Positions 18,084-26,782 of a DNA stretch of 64,000 nt are shown here, one piece after another. This DNA comes from Brachyspira murdochii DSM 12563 (GTDB taxonomy: Bacteria > Spirochaetota > Brachyspiria > Brachyspirales > Brachyspiraceae). The DNA is taken from positions 744,001 through 808,000 of the forward strand of contig NC_014150.1 of the NCBI RefSeq assembly GCF_000092845.1, given 5' to 3'. Made by a program: the position numbers and the translations under genes. Below the pieces are notes generated by a model. It had not been told where the DNA came from and ran no database searches. It saw nothing but the letters and a program-made list of their open reading frames with translations. How positions within the stretch are numbered: the first letter of the stretch is position 1; each line of letters begins with the position of its first letter.

Positions 18084-18908
18084 TCAAAATTGACTTATGA
18101 ATGCATTTATGAAATTTCCTCTTAAATCACCTTCAACAATAACATCCAAAGGAAAAACCCTTTTATTACCCAATCTATAATTAACATAATCATATTTTTC
18201 ATGTATTATTATTTCAATAAGATCTATTTTATTTGCAAACTCCTTGACAAATTCTCTTTCATCAACAGTATTCTCACCCCTTTTTGCTGCTGCCTTATTG
18301 CCTTGACTAATTATACTTCTTGCTGAATATTCTTTAATCTCATTATTCCAATATTCTATGTCAGAAAATATATTTCTAATAAAATTAACAGACTTTTCTT
18401 TATAGTATTCATCAGCATCGTCAAAAGCTATAAGCACTTTTATATTGTTAATCCAATCAAACTCTTTATCAAAAGAACCTACCATTCTGTTATACAAAAA
18501 ATCACCCAAAACTTCATCTTTATAGTAAATAGGCTCTAAATATTCCTTAAGCATAGGAGTTAAATCTTCATCTTTATAATTACTATCTATAATATCAGCA
18601 AGTAAAAACTCTGCTAACTCCTCACCCTGCTCTTTTTCATATCTTACCTTTAATTTTACAACAGACTCCCTTTTAAGAATTGATTTATAATAATCCATTT
18701 CTTTTTCATCTATTTTCATTCTAACAACTATTTTTTTATTTTTTTCTATGTAATTAGTCTCTATATCTTTATATGCAATACAGATAATAAGAACATTTAT
18801 TTTATTATCATCTTCAGTTTTTGCCCCTAAAAAGTCTGGAGAACCTATTATAAAAGCAGCATCTTTATATTCATCTCTAAATTCACTTTCTTTTTGTAAA
18901 TAAAACAT
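18084..18908 (-). CDS. DUF2262-domain protein
   Basis: A 274-residue soluble, acidic protein. The C-terminal half (about 128-274) has the layout of DUF2262: DEVLGDFLYNRMVGSFDKEF followed by DWINNIKV, then IEYWNNEIKEYSARSII, REFVKEFANKIDLIEIIIHE and the closing FPLDVIVEGDLRGNFINAFI. The N-terminal part forms a separate small alpha/beta domain of the kind usually found in front of DUF2262. The family has no settled function; members occur among candidate immunity and accessory proteins. It has its own promoter and no partner gene. Family call is by pattern only. Confidence 0.6.
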   Translation of the reverse strand: MFYLQKESEFRDEYKDAAFIIGSPDFLGAKTEDDNKINVLIICIAYKDIETNYIEKNKKIVVRMKIDEKEMDYYKSILKRESVVKLKVRYEKEQGEELAEFLLADIIDSNYKDEDLTPMLKEYLEPIYYKDEVLGDFLYNRMVGSFDKEFDWINNIKVLIAFDDADEYYKEKSVNFIRNIFSDIEYWNNEIKEYSARSIISQGNKAAAKRGENTVDEREFVKEFANKIDLIEIIIHEKYDYVNYRLGNKRVFPLDVIVEGDLRGNFINAFISQF

Positions 18909-18949
18909 AACTTAATCCTAATACAATAATTATTTGTAAATATTCCATT

Positions 18950-18978
18950 ATAATAATACAAATAATTATAATTGTCAA
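18950..18978 (-). promoter_or_regulatory. Promoter of the DUF2262 gene
   Basis: On the minus strand TTGACA (18973-18978), 17-bp spacer, TATTAT (18950-18955), about 42 bp before the start codon. Confidence 0.7.
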
Positions 18979-19159
18979 AATAAATATTTTATACAAAAAT
19001 AAATATTCATACAGTATACAAATAACAGATATAAGTTTATAGATTTTTTATGATTTACTTATTAATAAAATATACTTATAAAAATTTAATATACCTAAAA
19101 ATATATAATCTATCAAATTTTAATTATTTAGTAATATAATTAAAATTTATTCATACAAT

Positions 19160-19314
19160 ATGCCCGGTAACCAAAATGAAGAAAGATAGAGGCTTACAAA
19201 CTTAAAAATTTTCAGTATAACAAAAAATAGATTAATATACTTAGCGATTTATTTGTAAGATATATAATTGGTACTGAAGATGACAAGGATAAAAATATTG
19301 TCAATGCTATATAA
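19160..19314 (+). pseudogene. Remnant of a PD-(D/E)XK (Rpn-type) nuclease/putative transposase gene
   Basis: In the 580-bp gap before the Rieske gene a short broken frame begins with ATG at 19160 (MPGNQNEER, then a stop), continues with TNLKIFSITKNRL and, after a shift, ends in ILSDLFVRYIIGTEDDKDK and a stop at 19312. LSDLFVRYxxG is typical of the N-terminus of Rpn-family proteins, which are abundant in Brachyspira. Only about 50 codons are left and the catalytic part is gone. The rest of the gap (18979-19159 and 19315-19492) is AT-rich and featureless. Confidence 0.5.
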
Positions 19315-19492
19315 CATTAGTTTTGAGGCTTTATGAAACCTTAAAATAATTAATTCTTTAATTTAATTTTAAATATCTTATAAATAATTAACCTTTTTTG
19401 TTATCATTTTTTGTAAATCATCTTATAAAGTGTTTATTTATTAAAATAACAATATATAATTAGCAATATATAAAAAATACAAGGATACATCT

Positions 19493-20485
19493 ATGATATA
19501 TAATATGTGGTATGCAGTATTAGATTCAAGAGAAGTAAAAAAAAATAAACCTCTTTTTGCTAAGAGATTAAATAAAAATCTAGTATTTTGGAGAGATAAA
19601 AATAATAATATATGCTGTATAGATGATAAATGCTGTCATAGAGGAGCTTCATTATCTCATGGCAAGGTATGCGTAGATAATATAGCCTGTCCTTTTCATG
19701 GATTTCAGTTTGATAAAAGCGGGAAAACAGTAATAATTCCAGCTAATGGAAAAAATACAGAAGTTAATAAAAATTTTTTCGTTTCGGGATATGAAGTAAG
19801 AGATTTGTATGGATTTATTTGGTTTTGGTATGGAGATAAAGATAAAATTAATGATAAAATAATGTTTCCAGATGATTTGAGAGACAATAAATTCTCATAC
19901 TCTAGCATTAAAGATGAATGGAATAATCATTATACAAGATGCATAGAAAATCAGCTTGATGTAGTGCATGTAGCTTTTGTACATCATAACACTATAGGAA
20001 GAGGAAATAAAACTATTGTTAATGGGCCATTAGTAGAGTCAGATGAAGATAGTAATATATTAAAATTCTATGTAAATAATGTTACAGATAATGGACAAAA
20101 AGCCTTAAATGCCTCAGAAATGAAAAAAGAGGATTTTAAATATTTTTTATATTTTTATTTTCCAAATACTTGGCAGAATTACATATTTGAAAAGATGCGT
20201 ATATTCGGAGTATTTGCCCCTGTTGACGATGAAAATACTGTGATATATATGAGGTTCTATCAAAAAATATTAAATATTCCTTTTATAAAGAATATAATAA
20301 ACTTCATAGGCAAAAAATATTCAGATATTGTATTAAAACAAGATAAAAATGTAGTAAAAACTCAATCTAAAAAAGAATCTTATCTTGGTATGAAAGAAGA
20401 AAAATTAATACCGGGAGACAAACCTATAATAATGTATAGAAGCATAAGAGACAAGCTAAAAAATAAAAATAATCCTCTTATGTAA
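19493..20485 (+). CDS. Rieske-type non-haem iron oxygenase
   Basis: A 330-residue oxygenase alpha-subunit-like protein. The Rieske [2Fe-2S] ligands are Cys47-x-His49 in DKCCHRGASLSHG and Cys66-xx-His69 in ACPFHGFQFD. The mononuclear iron site follows as ENQLDVVHVAFVHH (Asp156, His159, His164). The C-terminal part contains a hydrophobic stretch like those of PaO/vanillate-demethylase-type enzymes. Such enzymes hydroxylate or demethylate ring substrates with O2 and need a reductase; none is encoded nearby. An O2-dependent enzyme is notable in an anaerobic spirochaete, and the gene may have been acquired. Start codon is ATG after AAGGATACATCT. Substrate unknown. Confidence 0.85.
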   Translation: MIYNMWYAVLDSREVKKNKPLFAKRLNKNLVFWRDKNNNICCIDDKCCHRGASLSHGKVCVDNIACPFHGFQFDKSGKTVIIPANGKNTEVNKNFFVSGYEVRDLYGFIWFWYGDKDKINDKIMFPDDLRDNKFSYSSIKDEWNNHYTRCIENQLDVVHVAFVHHNTIGRGNKTIVNGPLVESDEDSNILKFYVNNVTDNGQKALNASEMKKEDFKYFLYFYFPNTWQNYIFEKMRIFGVFAPVDDENTVIYMRFYQKILNIPFIKNIINFIGKKYSDIVLKQDKNVVKTQSKKESYLGMKEEKLIPGDKPIIMYRSIRDKLKNKNNPLM

Positions 20486-20523
20486 ATTTATAAACTTTAT
20501 ATAGAAGAAATTAAAAAAATTCG

Positions 20524-20552
20524 TTGACTAAAAATGAAAAATTTGTTAAAGT
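20524..20552 (+). promoter_or_regulatory. Promoter placing the transcription start on the STAS start codon
   Basis: TTGACT (20524-20529), 17-bp spacer, TAAAGT (20547-20552). The expected start point, 6-7 nt after the -10 box, falls on the ATG at 20559, so the transcript may be leaderless. Confidence 0.5.
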
Positions 20553-20558
20553 ATAGCA

Positions 20559-20936
20559 ATGATGGGTATTTCATTAGAAACTAGCTATTATTTAAAAGAT
20601 AATTCAGTTATTATTATTTCACTGTATAATAATATCTATGATGAGTTTTTGCCTCAATTAAAAGAGTTATTTTCTGAGTTTTTGATAAAAAATATTAACA
20701 ATGTCATATTAGATCTGTCAAAATGTCTTTTTATGGAAAAAGATATATGGGAATATTTTATCAATTTAAAAAAAGATTTAATTCATAAAAAAGGGGATTT
20801 GGTCATATCAGGAATATGCGGAATGGTAAAAAATGATTATAATTTAATGGAATTATCCCATTGTATAGAATCTTTTAATAATATAAATGATGCTTTCTAT
20901 AATTTTGGTATATTAACTGATATTAAATCAGCTTAA
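20559..20936 (+). CDS. STAS-domain protein (anti-sigma antagonist-like), phospho-Ser site absent
   Basis: A 125-residue single STAS domain: a strand NNVILDLSKCLFMEKDIWEY and the later GDLVISGICGMVKN correspond to the SpoIIAA fold. In SpoIIAA-type antagonists a Ser follows the LDLS strand and is phosphorylated; here the position holds MEKD with no Ser or Thr, so it is probably not switched by a SpoIIAB-type kinase. ATG ATG at 20559/20562 has no recognisable ribosome binding site, and the promoter lies directly in front. A second STAS gene in this window (32015-32338) keeps the Ser. Partners are unknown. Confidence 0.65.
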   Translation: MMGISLETSYYLKDNSVIIISLYNNIYDEFLPQLKELFSEFLIKNINNVILDLSKCLFMEKDIWEYFINLKKDLIHKKGDLVISGICGMVKNDYNLMELSHCIESFNNINDAFYNFGILTDIKSA

Positions 20937-20985
20937 TTTTATTTTTATACTTGAATTTTTCTTATTGTAGTATAATATATTAGAC

Positions 20986-21990
20986 ATGAAGATTATAAAA
21001 AATTTAATAACATTATCATTATTTTTCATAATATTTTTTATACTATATTTTGTTATATACTTTTTTAAAGTTTTAGATACAAACAATATATACCAAAATA
21101 TAAATGCTGATTTAATAAAAAATTTGATGGAGCATTATTTCTTTGCCATTACAATAGTAGCAGCAACTTCTGCTATGATAGTAATAGGCTCATTAAATAA
21201 ATTTGTAGGAAATGTTTCAGTAGTTATTACTATAATAGTGATAGCAGCTGTTGCTTCAATATACCCTGCCTATACAGTTATATTCAATAAAAATATAGAC
21301 TATTTAAGAAATGAACTTAATGATAAAAGTTCTTTGTTTATAGATGAAAACGGGAAGTTTTTAACAAAGGTTGATAATTATTTAATAAGGGTAGGATATA
21401 AATTACTAGATAATACATATAAAAATGCTATATTTATAGATAATACATCGCAAGGCAAGCTATACTTCAGTGATTATATTTATTTTACAGAAAAAGAAAT
21501 ATCATTGCATGAGGTTACAGAAATATCCGGTACAACTAAAACCTCAAAAACTTCTGCAGTATTTCCTAGAAATTCTTTAGACAATTATATATCGAATTTT
21601 GCAGCTGATGTAATATTTGGTTTTGAAGTATTCCCTATTATAACGGCAATGCTCAAAATTGTAACTTTAAGCAATATACCGCCTTATGCCATTATTATTT
21701 TATTTATTAATTTTGCGGTTATGTTTTTTTCTTTTTATATGCTTGGATTATCATTAAATTCAAGACAATTTATATATCATAATATACTAAATGCCTTTGT
21801 AATATATGCTGTAATAAAAATAATATTTGCAATCTCTATAGAACATTATAATCTATTGGAATTTGTGGTACGCAATATGAATTACTGGAATATGAATATA
21901 TATTTATTTTCAATATCATTGCTTATTATAGTAATATCATTAATCTTAAAAAGAATACTCAATAATGATAAAAAAACCGATACAAATTAA
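20986..21990 (+). CDS. Integral membrane protein of unknown function
   Basis: 334 residues with six likely transmembrane helices: three at the N-terminus (about 5-27, 45-65, 72-93), a soluble middle of about 130 residues containing DYIYFTEKEISLHEVTEI, and three near the C-terminus (about 228-250, 263-285, 300-322). The 3+soluble+3 layout recalls LptF/LptG permeases, but I see no motif that would confirm this. ATG lies close behind a TATAAT-containing stretch (20970s), so it may have its own promoter; it is followed by ribF after 21 bp. Confidence 0.7.
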   Translation: MKIIKNLITLSLFFIIFFILYFVIYFFKVLDTNNIYQNINADLIKNLMEHYFFAITIVAATSAMIVIGSLNKFVGNVSVVITIIVIAAVASIYPAYTVIFNKNIDYLRNELNDKSSLFIDENGKFLTKVDNYLIRVGYKLLDNTYKNAIFIDNTSQGKLYFSDYIYFTEKEISLHEVTEISGTTKTSKTSAVFPRNSLDNYISNFAADVIFGFEVFPIITAMLKIVTLSNIPPYAIIILFINFAVMFFSFYMLGLSLNSRQFIYHNILNAFVIYAVIKIIFAISIEHYNLLEFVVRNMNYWNMNIYLFSISLLIIVISLILKRILNNDKKTDTN

Positions 21991-22011
21991 GGATAAAAAA
22001 AGAATACTAAA

Positions 22012-22947
22012 ATGAATCACATTATCTATGATTTTTCTAAATTAGACTTAAAAAAAGACAGTATTGTAACAATAGGTAAATTCGACAGTGTACATAAAGG
22101 TCATCAGAAACTTATCAAATACACTGTAGAATACGCTAAAAAACATAACCTTGTGTCTATAGCAATAGTTATTAAAAAGAAAAATTTATCTATATATAAT
22201 ACAGAAGAAAATAATAGTTTTATAAAAGCTCTTGGTATTAATTATATAATTGTTATTGACTTTTTACCAGAATTTTATACAATGGAAGCTAAAGAGTTCT
22301 TTAACAAACTTATAGAATATTACCGCATGAAACATATTGCTGTAGGAGCAGATTTTGCATTCGGTAAAGACAGAATGGGAGATAGTGAATTTCTAAAAAA
22401 ATATTCCAAGGAATGCAGTATAGGAGTAAGTTTTATAAAATTTCTCAATTATAAAGGTGATAAAATATCAAGCTCCAATATACGCGAAGCTCTTTCCAAC
22501 GGAGACATGACAAGTGTTAATAGAATGCTTGGAAGAGAATATTCTATGAGCGGTTTAGTAGTTCATGGCAACGCTTTGGGCAGAAAAATAGGTTATCCTA
22601 CTGCTAATTTGGAAATACCTAAAACTATATTTATACCTAAAATGGGTGTATATAGTTCTACTGTAAAAATAGGCAATGGCGATACAATATATCATGCCCT
22701 AACCTTTATAGGTGTCAGCAATATTAATAAAGAACTTAGAGTAGAAAGCCATTTATTAGATTTTTCTAAAATGATATATGGTAAAAAGATTACTGTTGTT
22801 CTGCTCAAATATATAAGAGATAACATAAAAGTTAATTCTATAGATGAAGTAAAAAAATTATTAGAAAATGATGAAAAAAAGATAAGAAAATATTTCAAAA
22901 GGAGAACAAAACAATGTCTATCACTGCAGACGAAAAAGCAAAAATAA
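22012..22947 (+). CDS. ribF: Bifunctional riboflavin kinase/FAD synthetase RibF
   Basis: RibF turns riboflavin into FMN and FAD. The N-terminal adenylyltransferase has [14 protein letters not shown] (normally G-x-FDG-x-H-x-GH; here Gly is replaced by Ser) and [15 protein letters not shown]. The C-terminal kinase has [14 protein letters not shown] and [16 protein letters not shown]. Length 311 is normal. Its last 34 nt overlap rpsO in another frame, and the rpsO ribosome binding site AAAGGAG lies inside ribF, so translation of the two is probably coupled. The order ribF-rpsO-pnp is common, usually with truB in front; truB is not in this window. Confidence 0.95.
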   Translation: MNHIIYDFSKLDLKKDSIVTIGKFDSVHKGHQKLIKYTVEYAKKHNLVSIAIVIKKKNLSIYNTEENNSFIKALGINYIIVIDFLPEFYTMEAKEFFNKLIEYYRMKHIAVGADFAFGKDRMGDSEFLKKYSKECSIGVSFIKFLNYKGDKISSSNIREALSNGDMTSVNRMLGREYSMSGLVVHGNALGRKIGYPTANLEIPKTIFIPKMGVYSSTVKIGNGDTIYHALTFIGVSNINKELRVESHLLDFSKMIYGKKITVVLLKYIRDNIKVNSIDEVKKLLENDEKKIRKYFKRRTKQCLSLQTKKQK

Positions 22948-23183
22948 TCAAAGAGTTTGGTAAAAATGAACATGATACAGGTTCTACAGAAGTACAAGTA
23001 GCACTTTTAACTAATCGTATAACTTATTTAAAAGGTCATTTTCAGACTCATACAAAAGATAATCACTCAAGAATGGGGCTTTTGAAAATGGTTGCTAAAA
23101 GAAGAAAACTTCTTAACTATTTAAGAAAAACTGATATAGAAGCCTATAAAAGTCTTATACAAAGATTAAAATTAAGAAAATAA
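22914..23183 (+). CDS. rpsO: 30S ribosomal protein S15
   Basis: S15 binds 16S rRNA early in 30S assembly. The 89 residues have the family's full length and the signature [20 protein letters not shown], the loop [20 protein letters not shown] and the ending [23 protein letters not shown] ([12 protein letters not shown]) follows AAAGGAGAACAAAACA. It starts inside ribF and is followed by pnp after 60 bp. Confidence 0.98.
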   Translation: MSITADEKAKIIKEFGKNEHDTGSTEVQVALLTNRITYLKGHFQTHTKDNHSRMGLLKMVAKRRKLLNYLRKTDIEAYKSLIQRLKLRK

Positions 23184-23243
23184 TTTAAAGCTAAAAAATT
23201 AAATGCCCCCTCTCGGTGTGTTTCGACTATAAAGGAGTAGAAT

Positions 23244-25394
23244 ATGGTCACAGTTAAGAGTGTTTTTTGCGGGGAGGAATTAATATTAGAAACAGGGCTT
23301 CTAGCCAAACAGGCTCATGGATCTGTAACTTTGCGATTAGGAAATACCACTATATTAGCAACTGTTGTAGCAGCTAAAGAGCCTAATTTGGAATCTGATT
23401 TCTTCCCTCTAACAGTTAATTATAATGAAAAATATTATGCAGGCGGTAAAATACCCGGCGGTTTCTTCAAAAGAGAAGCTAAACCTAGAGATAAAGAAAT
23501 ACTTATATCACGTATTATAGATAGACCTTTAAGACCTCTTTTTCCTGAAGGTTTTAGAAATGAGGTACAAATAATACCTACTGTTTTATCTGTAGATACT
23601 GATATGCCTACTGATGCTTTGGCTTTGATAGCTTCATCTGCAGCACTTACTATTTCTTGGATACCTTTTGGAGGACCAGTAGCTGCTGTTAGAATAGGAT
23701 ACAAAAATGGCGAATATATAATAAATCCTAAAAACAGCGAACTTCCTTCAAGTGAATTAGATATTATTGTAGCCGGAAGTAAAGATGCTATTTTAATGAT
23801 AGAAGGAGAAGCAAAAGAAGTTTCTGAAGAAGTATTCATCGGTGCCATAGAACTAGCTCATAAAGAAATGCAGAAATATATAGATATGCAAAATGAAATG
23901 GCTTCTCTTTGCGGCACTCAGAAAATAGAACAGGAACTATTTGAATATGATGCCGATTTAGTAAAAACAGTTACTGAATATGGAAGAGCTAAAATAGAAG
24001 CTGCTAACTATAACCCTGATAAAACTAAAAGAAACGAAAGCATGGATAATGCTTTTAATGAAATAGAAGAGTATATAAAAACTACAACTGATGATGAAAA
24101 ATTAATATCTCAGGTAAAAGGAATATGTCATACTATAGAAGAGGAAATAGTACGTGAGGCTATAGTAGAAAAATCTATGCGTCCGGACGGAAGAGCTTTA
24201 GATGAAATAAGACCTATAAGCACTATGATAAACTTAATTCCTAGAGTACATGGTTCTGCTCTTTTCACACGAGGTCAAACTCAGTGTTTATCTATAGTTA
24301 CATTGGGAAGTGAAAAAGATGCCCAATTAATGGACGATATATACGGCAAAGAAAATAAAACTTTTATGCTTCATTATAATTTCCCTCCTTTCTCTGTAGG
24401 GGAAGTAGGACGCTACGGAGCTCCCGGAAGAAGAGAAATTGGTCATGGTAACTTAGCAGAACGCTCATTTAATGCTGTACTTCCTTCTAAAGAAAAATTC
24501 CCATATACTGTAAGAGTTGTTGCTGAAATTTTAGAAAGTAATGGTTCTTCTTCAATGGCTACAATATGTGCTTCTACTATGTCTTTATTATCCGCTGGTG
24601 TACCTCTTAATGCAAGCGTTGCCGGTATTGCTATGGGACTTGCCACATACAAGGACGGATACAAAATACTTACTGACATACAGGGTGTAGAAGACCATTT
24701 AGGAGATATGGATTTTAAAGTGGCTGGAACACGTAAAGGTATAACAGCTTTCCAATTAGATATTAAACTTACTGGCATATCTGCTCAAATATTAAAAGAA
24801 GCATTAGAGCAGGCTAAAAAAGCTAGATATTTTATACTTGATATAATTGATTCTACAATATCAAATGCCGGAGAAATATCAGATTTTGCCCCTAAATATA
24901 AAACTATGGAAGTTAATCCAGAAAAAATTAGAGTATTAATAGGTCCCGGAGGAAAAAATATAAAATCCATAATAGAAGAAACTGGAAGCGATGTGGATAT
25001 ACAAGACAGCGGAATAGTTAATATATTTGCCCCCGATACTCCTACCCTTGATAAAACCATAAAACTTATTAATTCTTATGTCAAAGATCCAGAAATCGGA
25101 GAAGTATATGACGGAGTTGTAAAAGATATCAAAGATTTCGGAGCTTTTATAGAAATACTTCCGGGAGTTGAGGGACTCTGTCATATATCTGAATTAGCAT
25201 ATAAGCATGTTATGAATGTTGAAGAAGTTTTAAAAATAGGTGATGAAGTAAAAGTAAAAATTATAGATATAAAAGGCGGAAAATATTCTCTAAGCAGAAG
25301 AGCTTTGCTTGAAAAACCTGCTGATTATGTAGAAGAAGATCATGCAAGAAAAGAAAGAAAGCATGACAAACATGACAGAAAAAAAAGATTTTAA
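23244..25394 (+). CDS. pnp: Polyribonucleotide nucleotidyltransferase (PNPase)
   Basis: PNPase degrades RNA 3' to 5' with phosphate. The 716 residues contain two RNase PH domains (about 5-145 and 310-540) joined by the helical linker, the active-site Asp pair in EDHLGDMDFKVAG, a KH domain with GPGGKNIKSIIEETG (about 570-580) and an S1 domain (VYDGVVKDIKDFGAFIEILP, about 615-690). The tail is rich in His, Lys and Arg. RBS AAAGGAG lies 6 nt before ATG. The 60-bp gap from rpsO contains a C-run and GGTGTG segment but no convincing long stem, so I do not claim an RNase III autoregulation site. Confidence 0.97.
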   Translation: MVTVKSVFCGEELILETGLLAKQAHGSVTLRLGNTTILATVVAAKEPNLESDFFPLTVNYNEKYYAGGKIPGGFFKREAKPRDKEILISRIIDRPLRPLFPEGFRNEVQIIPTVLSVDTDMPTDALALIASSAALTISWIPFGGPVAAVRIGYKNGEYIINPKNSELPSSELDIIVAGSKDAILMIEGEAKEVSEEVFIGAIELAHKEMQKYIDMQNEMASLCGTQKIEQELFEYDADLVKTVTEYGRAKIEAANYNPDKTKRNESMDNAFNEIEEYIKTTTDDEKLISQVKGICHTIEEEIVREAIVEKSMRPDGRALDEIRPISTMINLIPRVHGSALFTRGQTQCLSIVTLGSEKDAQLMDDIYGKENKTFMLHYNFPPFSVGEVGRYGAPGRREIGHGNLAERSFNAVLPSKEKFPYTVRVVAEILESNGSSSMATICASTMSLLSAGVPLNASVAGIAMGLATYKDGYKILTDIQGVEDHLGDMDFKVAGTRKGITAFQLDIKLTGISAQILKEALEQAKKARYFILDIIDSTISNAGEISDFAPKYKTMEVNPEKIRVLIGPGGKNIKSIIEETGSDVDIQDSGIVNIFAPDTPTLDKTIKLINSYVKDPEIGEVYDGVVKDIKDFGAFIEILPGVEGLCHISELAYKHVMNVEEVLKIGDEVKVKIIDIKGGKYSLSRRALLEKPADYVEEDHARKERKHDKHDRKKRF

Positions 25395-25411
25395 TAATTT
25401 TTAATTGATAA

Positions 25412-25446
25412 TTAAGACCGTTATTTTTTATGACGGTCTTTTTTAT
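25412..25446 (+). terminator. Terminator of the ribF-rpsO-pnp operon
   Basis: AAGACCGT, A/T-rich loop, ACGGTCTT, then TTTTAT, 20 bp after the pnp stop. Confidence 0.85.
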
Positions 25447-25718
25447 GTTTTTGTATATACTATATAATCAAATTTTTACAAAAATAAATTGTTTAAATAG
25501 AAAATATTTATATCACACAAATTATTTTATAATAGCAGAGAGTAATATGTACATCTTGATAAATTTTAGCATAAAACTAGATTAACTTTATTTTTATACA
25601 AAAAAGTTTATTATACCATAATAAAAACAAAATATTATTATTTATAAGCATACTATAATCAATCAAAGTCAGTGTGCATAATTAAATGTACACATTTCAA
25701 ACATTCAAATAAATATCT

Positions 25719-25883
25719 CTAAAATACTCCTTTCAAATCCTCAATATATTCTTTTACGTAATCTTCATCATTTTCAGAATATATAATTATTTTATCTAAT
25801 AAATTTCTTCCTTTTAATTCTTCATAGTCAACATAAGAAATAAATTTACAAAAATCATCACAACGATTTGGATAATACTCCTA
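25719..25883 (-). pseudogene. 3' fragment of an unidentified gene
   Basis: The 700-bp gap between pnp and the DUF1318-like gene contains one coding-like remnant. On the minus strand about 54 codons read YPNRCDDFCKFISYVDYEEL then KGRNLLDKIIIYSENDEDYV and end with EYIEDLKGVF and TAG at 25719. No start codon or upstream frame is preserved; further upstream (to about 26000) short pieces such as NVKAAEQFDF appear in other frames. The residual protein resembles no family I can name. The remaining sequence of the gap is AT-rich and unremarkable. Confidence 0.4.
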
Positions 25884-26148
25884 CTGCCAAAATAAATATT
25901 TGTATGTTAAAAATCAAATTGTTCAGCTGCTTTTACATTAATGACTATATGGCTTTTATATCGTCTTCAAAATTAAAATAGTATAATAGACTAAATCTGT
26001 TTATTTTTCACAGAATTTGCATAATGATTTTTTATTCAAAAAAATTCTTTAACATTATTATCATCAACATATTTAAATTAAGGCATATTATAAAATATTT
26101 AATGCTCATTTTTTACTCATAACACTTTATGTATAAAAATAATTTTTA

Positions 26149-26763
26149 TTATGTAGAGCTGTCTTCATTAGTGTAAATGCTCCAAGTATTATCCGGAAGC
26201 TGATAATAACTATTTTCTATAAGTTTTTGTATATTTCTTCTGTATAGAGCAGTTTCTACTTCTTTGATATTTGCCATAGTAAGTTTTGGATCTGAAAGTA
26301 TTAAATATTCGGCTATAGTTCTTCTGTCGGTATTTTCTTTTTCCATTATCTCTTTTATATATTTTACTCTCTCTTCACTGTATACAGTTTTTGGTTTTGA
26401 AACATCAAAGGCTATATAAGACAAATATCCGCCGTTATTTTCTCCTATATAATAATTAGTTTTATAGAGATTTATTTCATCTTGATTGAACATACTTCTT
26501 ATGAGGGCTTCTTTATATTCTATTGCAAGTTCATCAGAAACATTTGTACTCACCATAATAAGATTCAAATCCTCATCGCTTGAGAGAGTAGATATTTGAT
26601 AAGCACTCTCGTCTATCTGTCTGTATCTTCCCAAAACCTGAGCCTCTATCAAAGTTTTACCTCCAAGTACACGCATCTCAGGCTCCTGAACTAATATAAG
26701 TTTAGAACAGCTTGTAAAAACCATCACAACAAAAGAAATAAATATTATACTATAAACTTTCAT
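26149..26763 (-). CDS. DUF1318/YdbL-like lipoprotein
   Basis: 204 residues with signal peptide and lipobox VFTSCS (Cys19). The mature N-terminus, EPEMRVLGGKTLIEAQVLGR, resembles the start of the spirochaetal DUF1318 lipoproteins, and the C-terminal part (ILSDPKLTMANIKEVETALY followed by RRNIQKLIENSYYQ) fits that family's small helical domain. In E. coli the DUF1318 protein YdbL is encoded with the AsmA-like YdbH and lipoprotein YnbE, which bridge the envelope for lipid transport. Here the gene lies 19 bp downstream of a YdbH-sized AsmA-like gene, so the same kind of role is a reasonable inference. Family assignment is moderate. Confidence 0.6.
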   Translation of the reverse strand: MKVYSIIFISFVVMVFTSCSKLILVQEPEMRVLGGKTLIEAQVLGRYRQIDESAYQISTLSSDEDLNLIMVSTNVSDELAIEYKEALIRSMFNQDEINLYKTNYYIGENNGGYLSYIAFDVSKPKTVYSEERVKYIKEIMEKENTDRRTIAEYLILSDPKLTMANIKEVETALYRRNIQKLIENSYYQLPDNTWSIYTNEDSST

Positions 26764-26782
26764 CTTCTCTACTCCCTATAAA

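Noticed and set aside
23184-23243. Possible PNPase autoregulatory RNase III stem between rpsO and pnp
   Set aside because: The C-rich and GGTGTG words do not pair into a long stem by eye.
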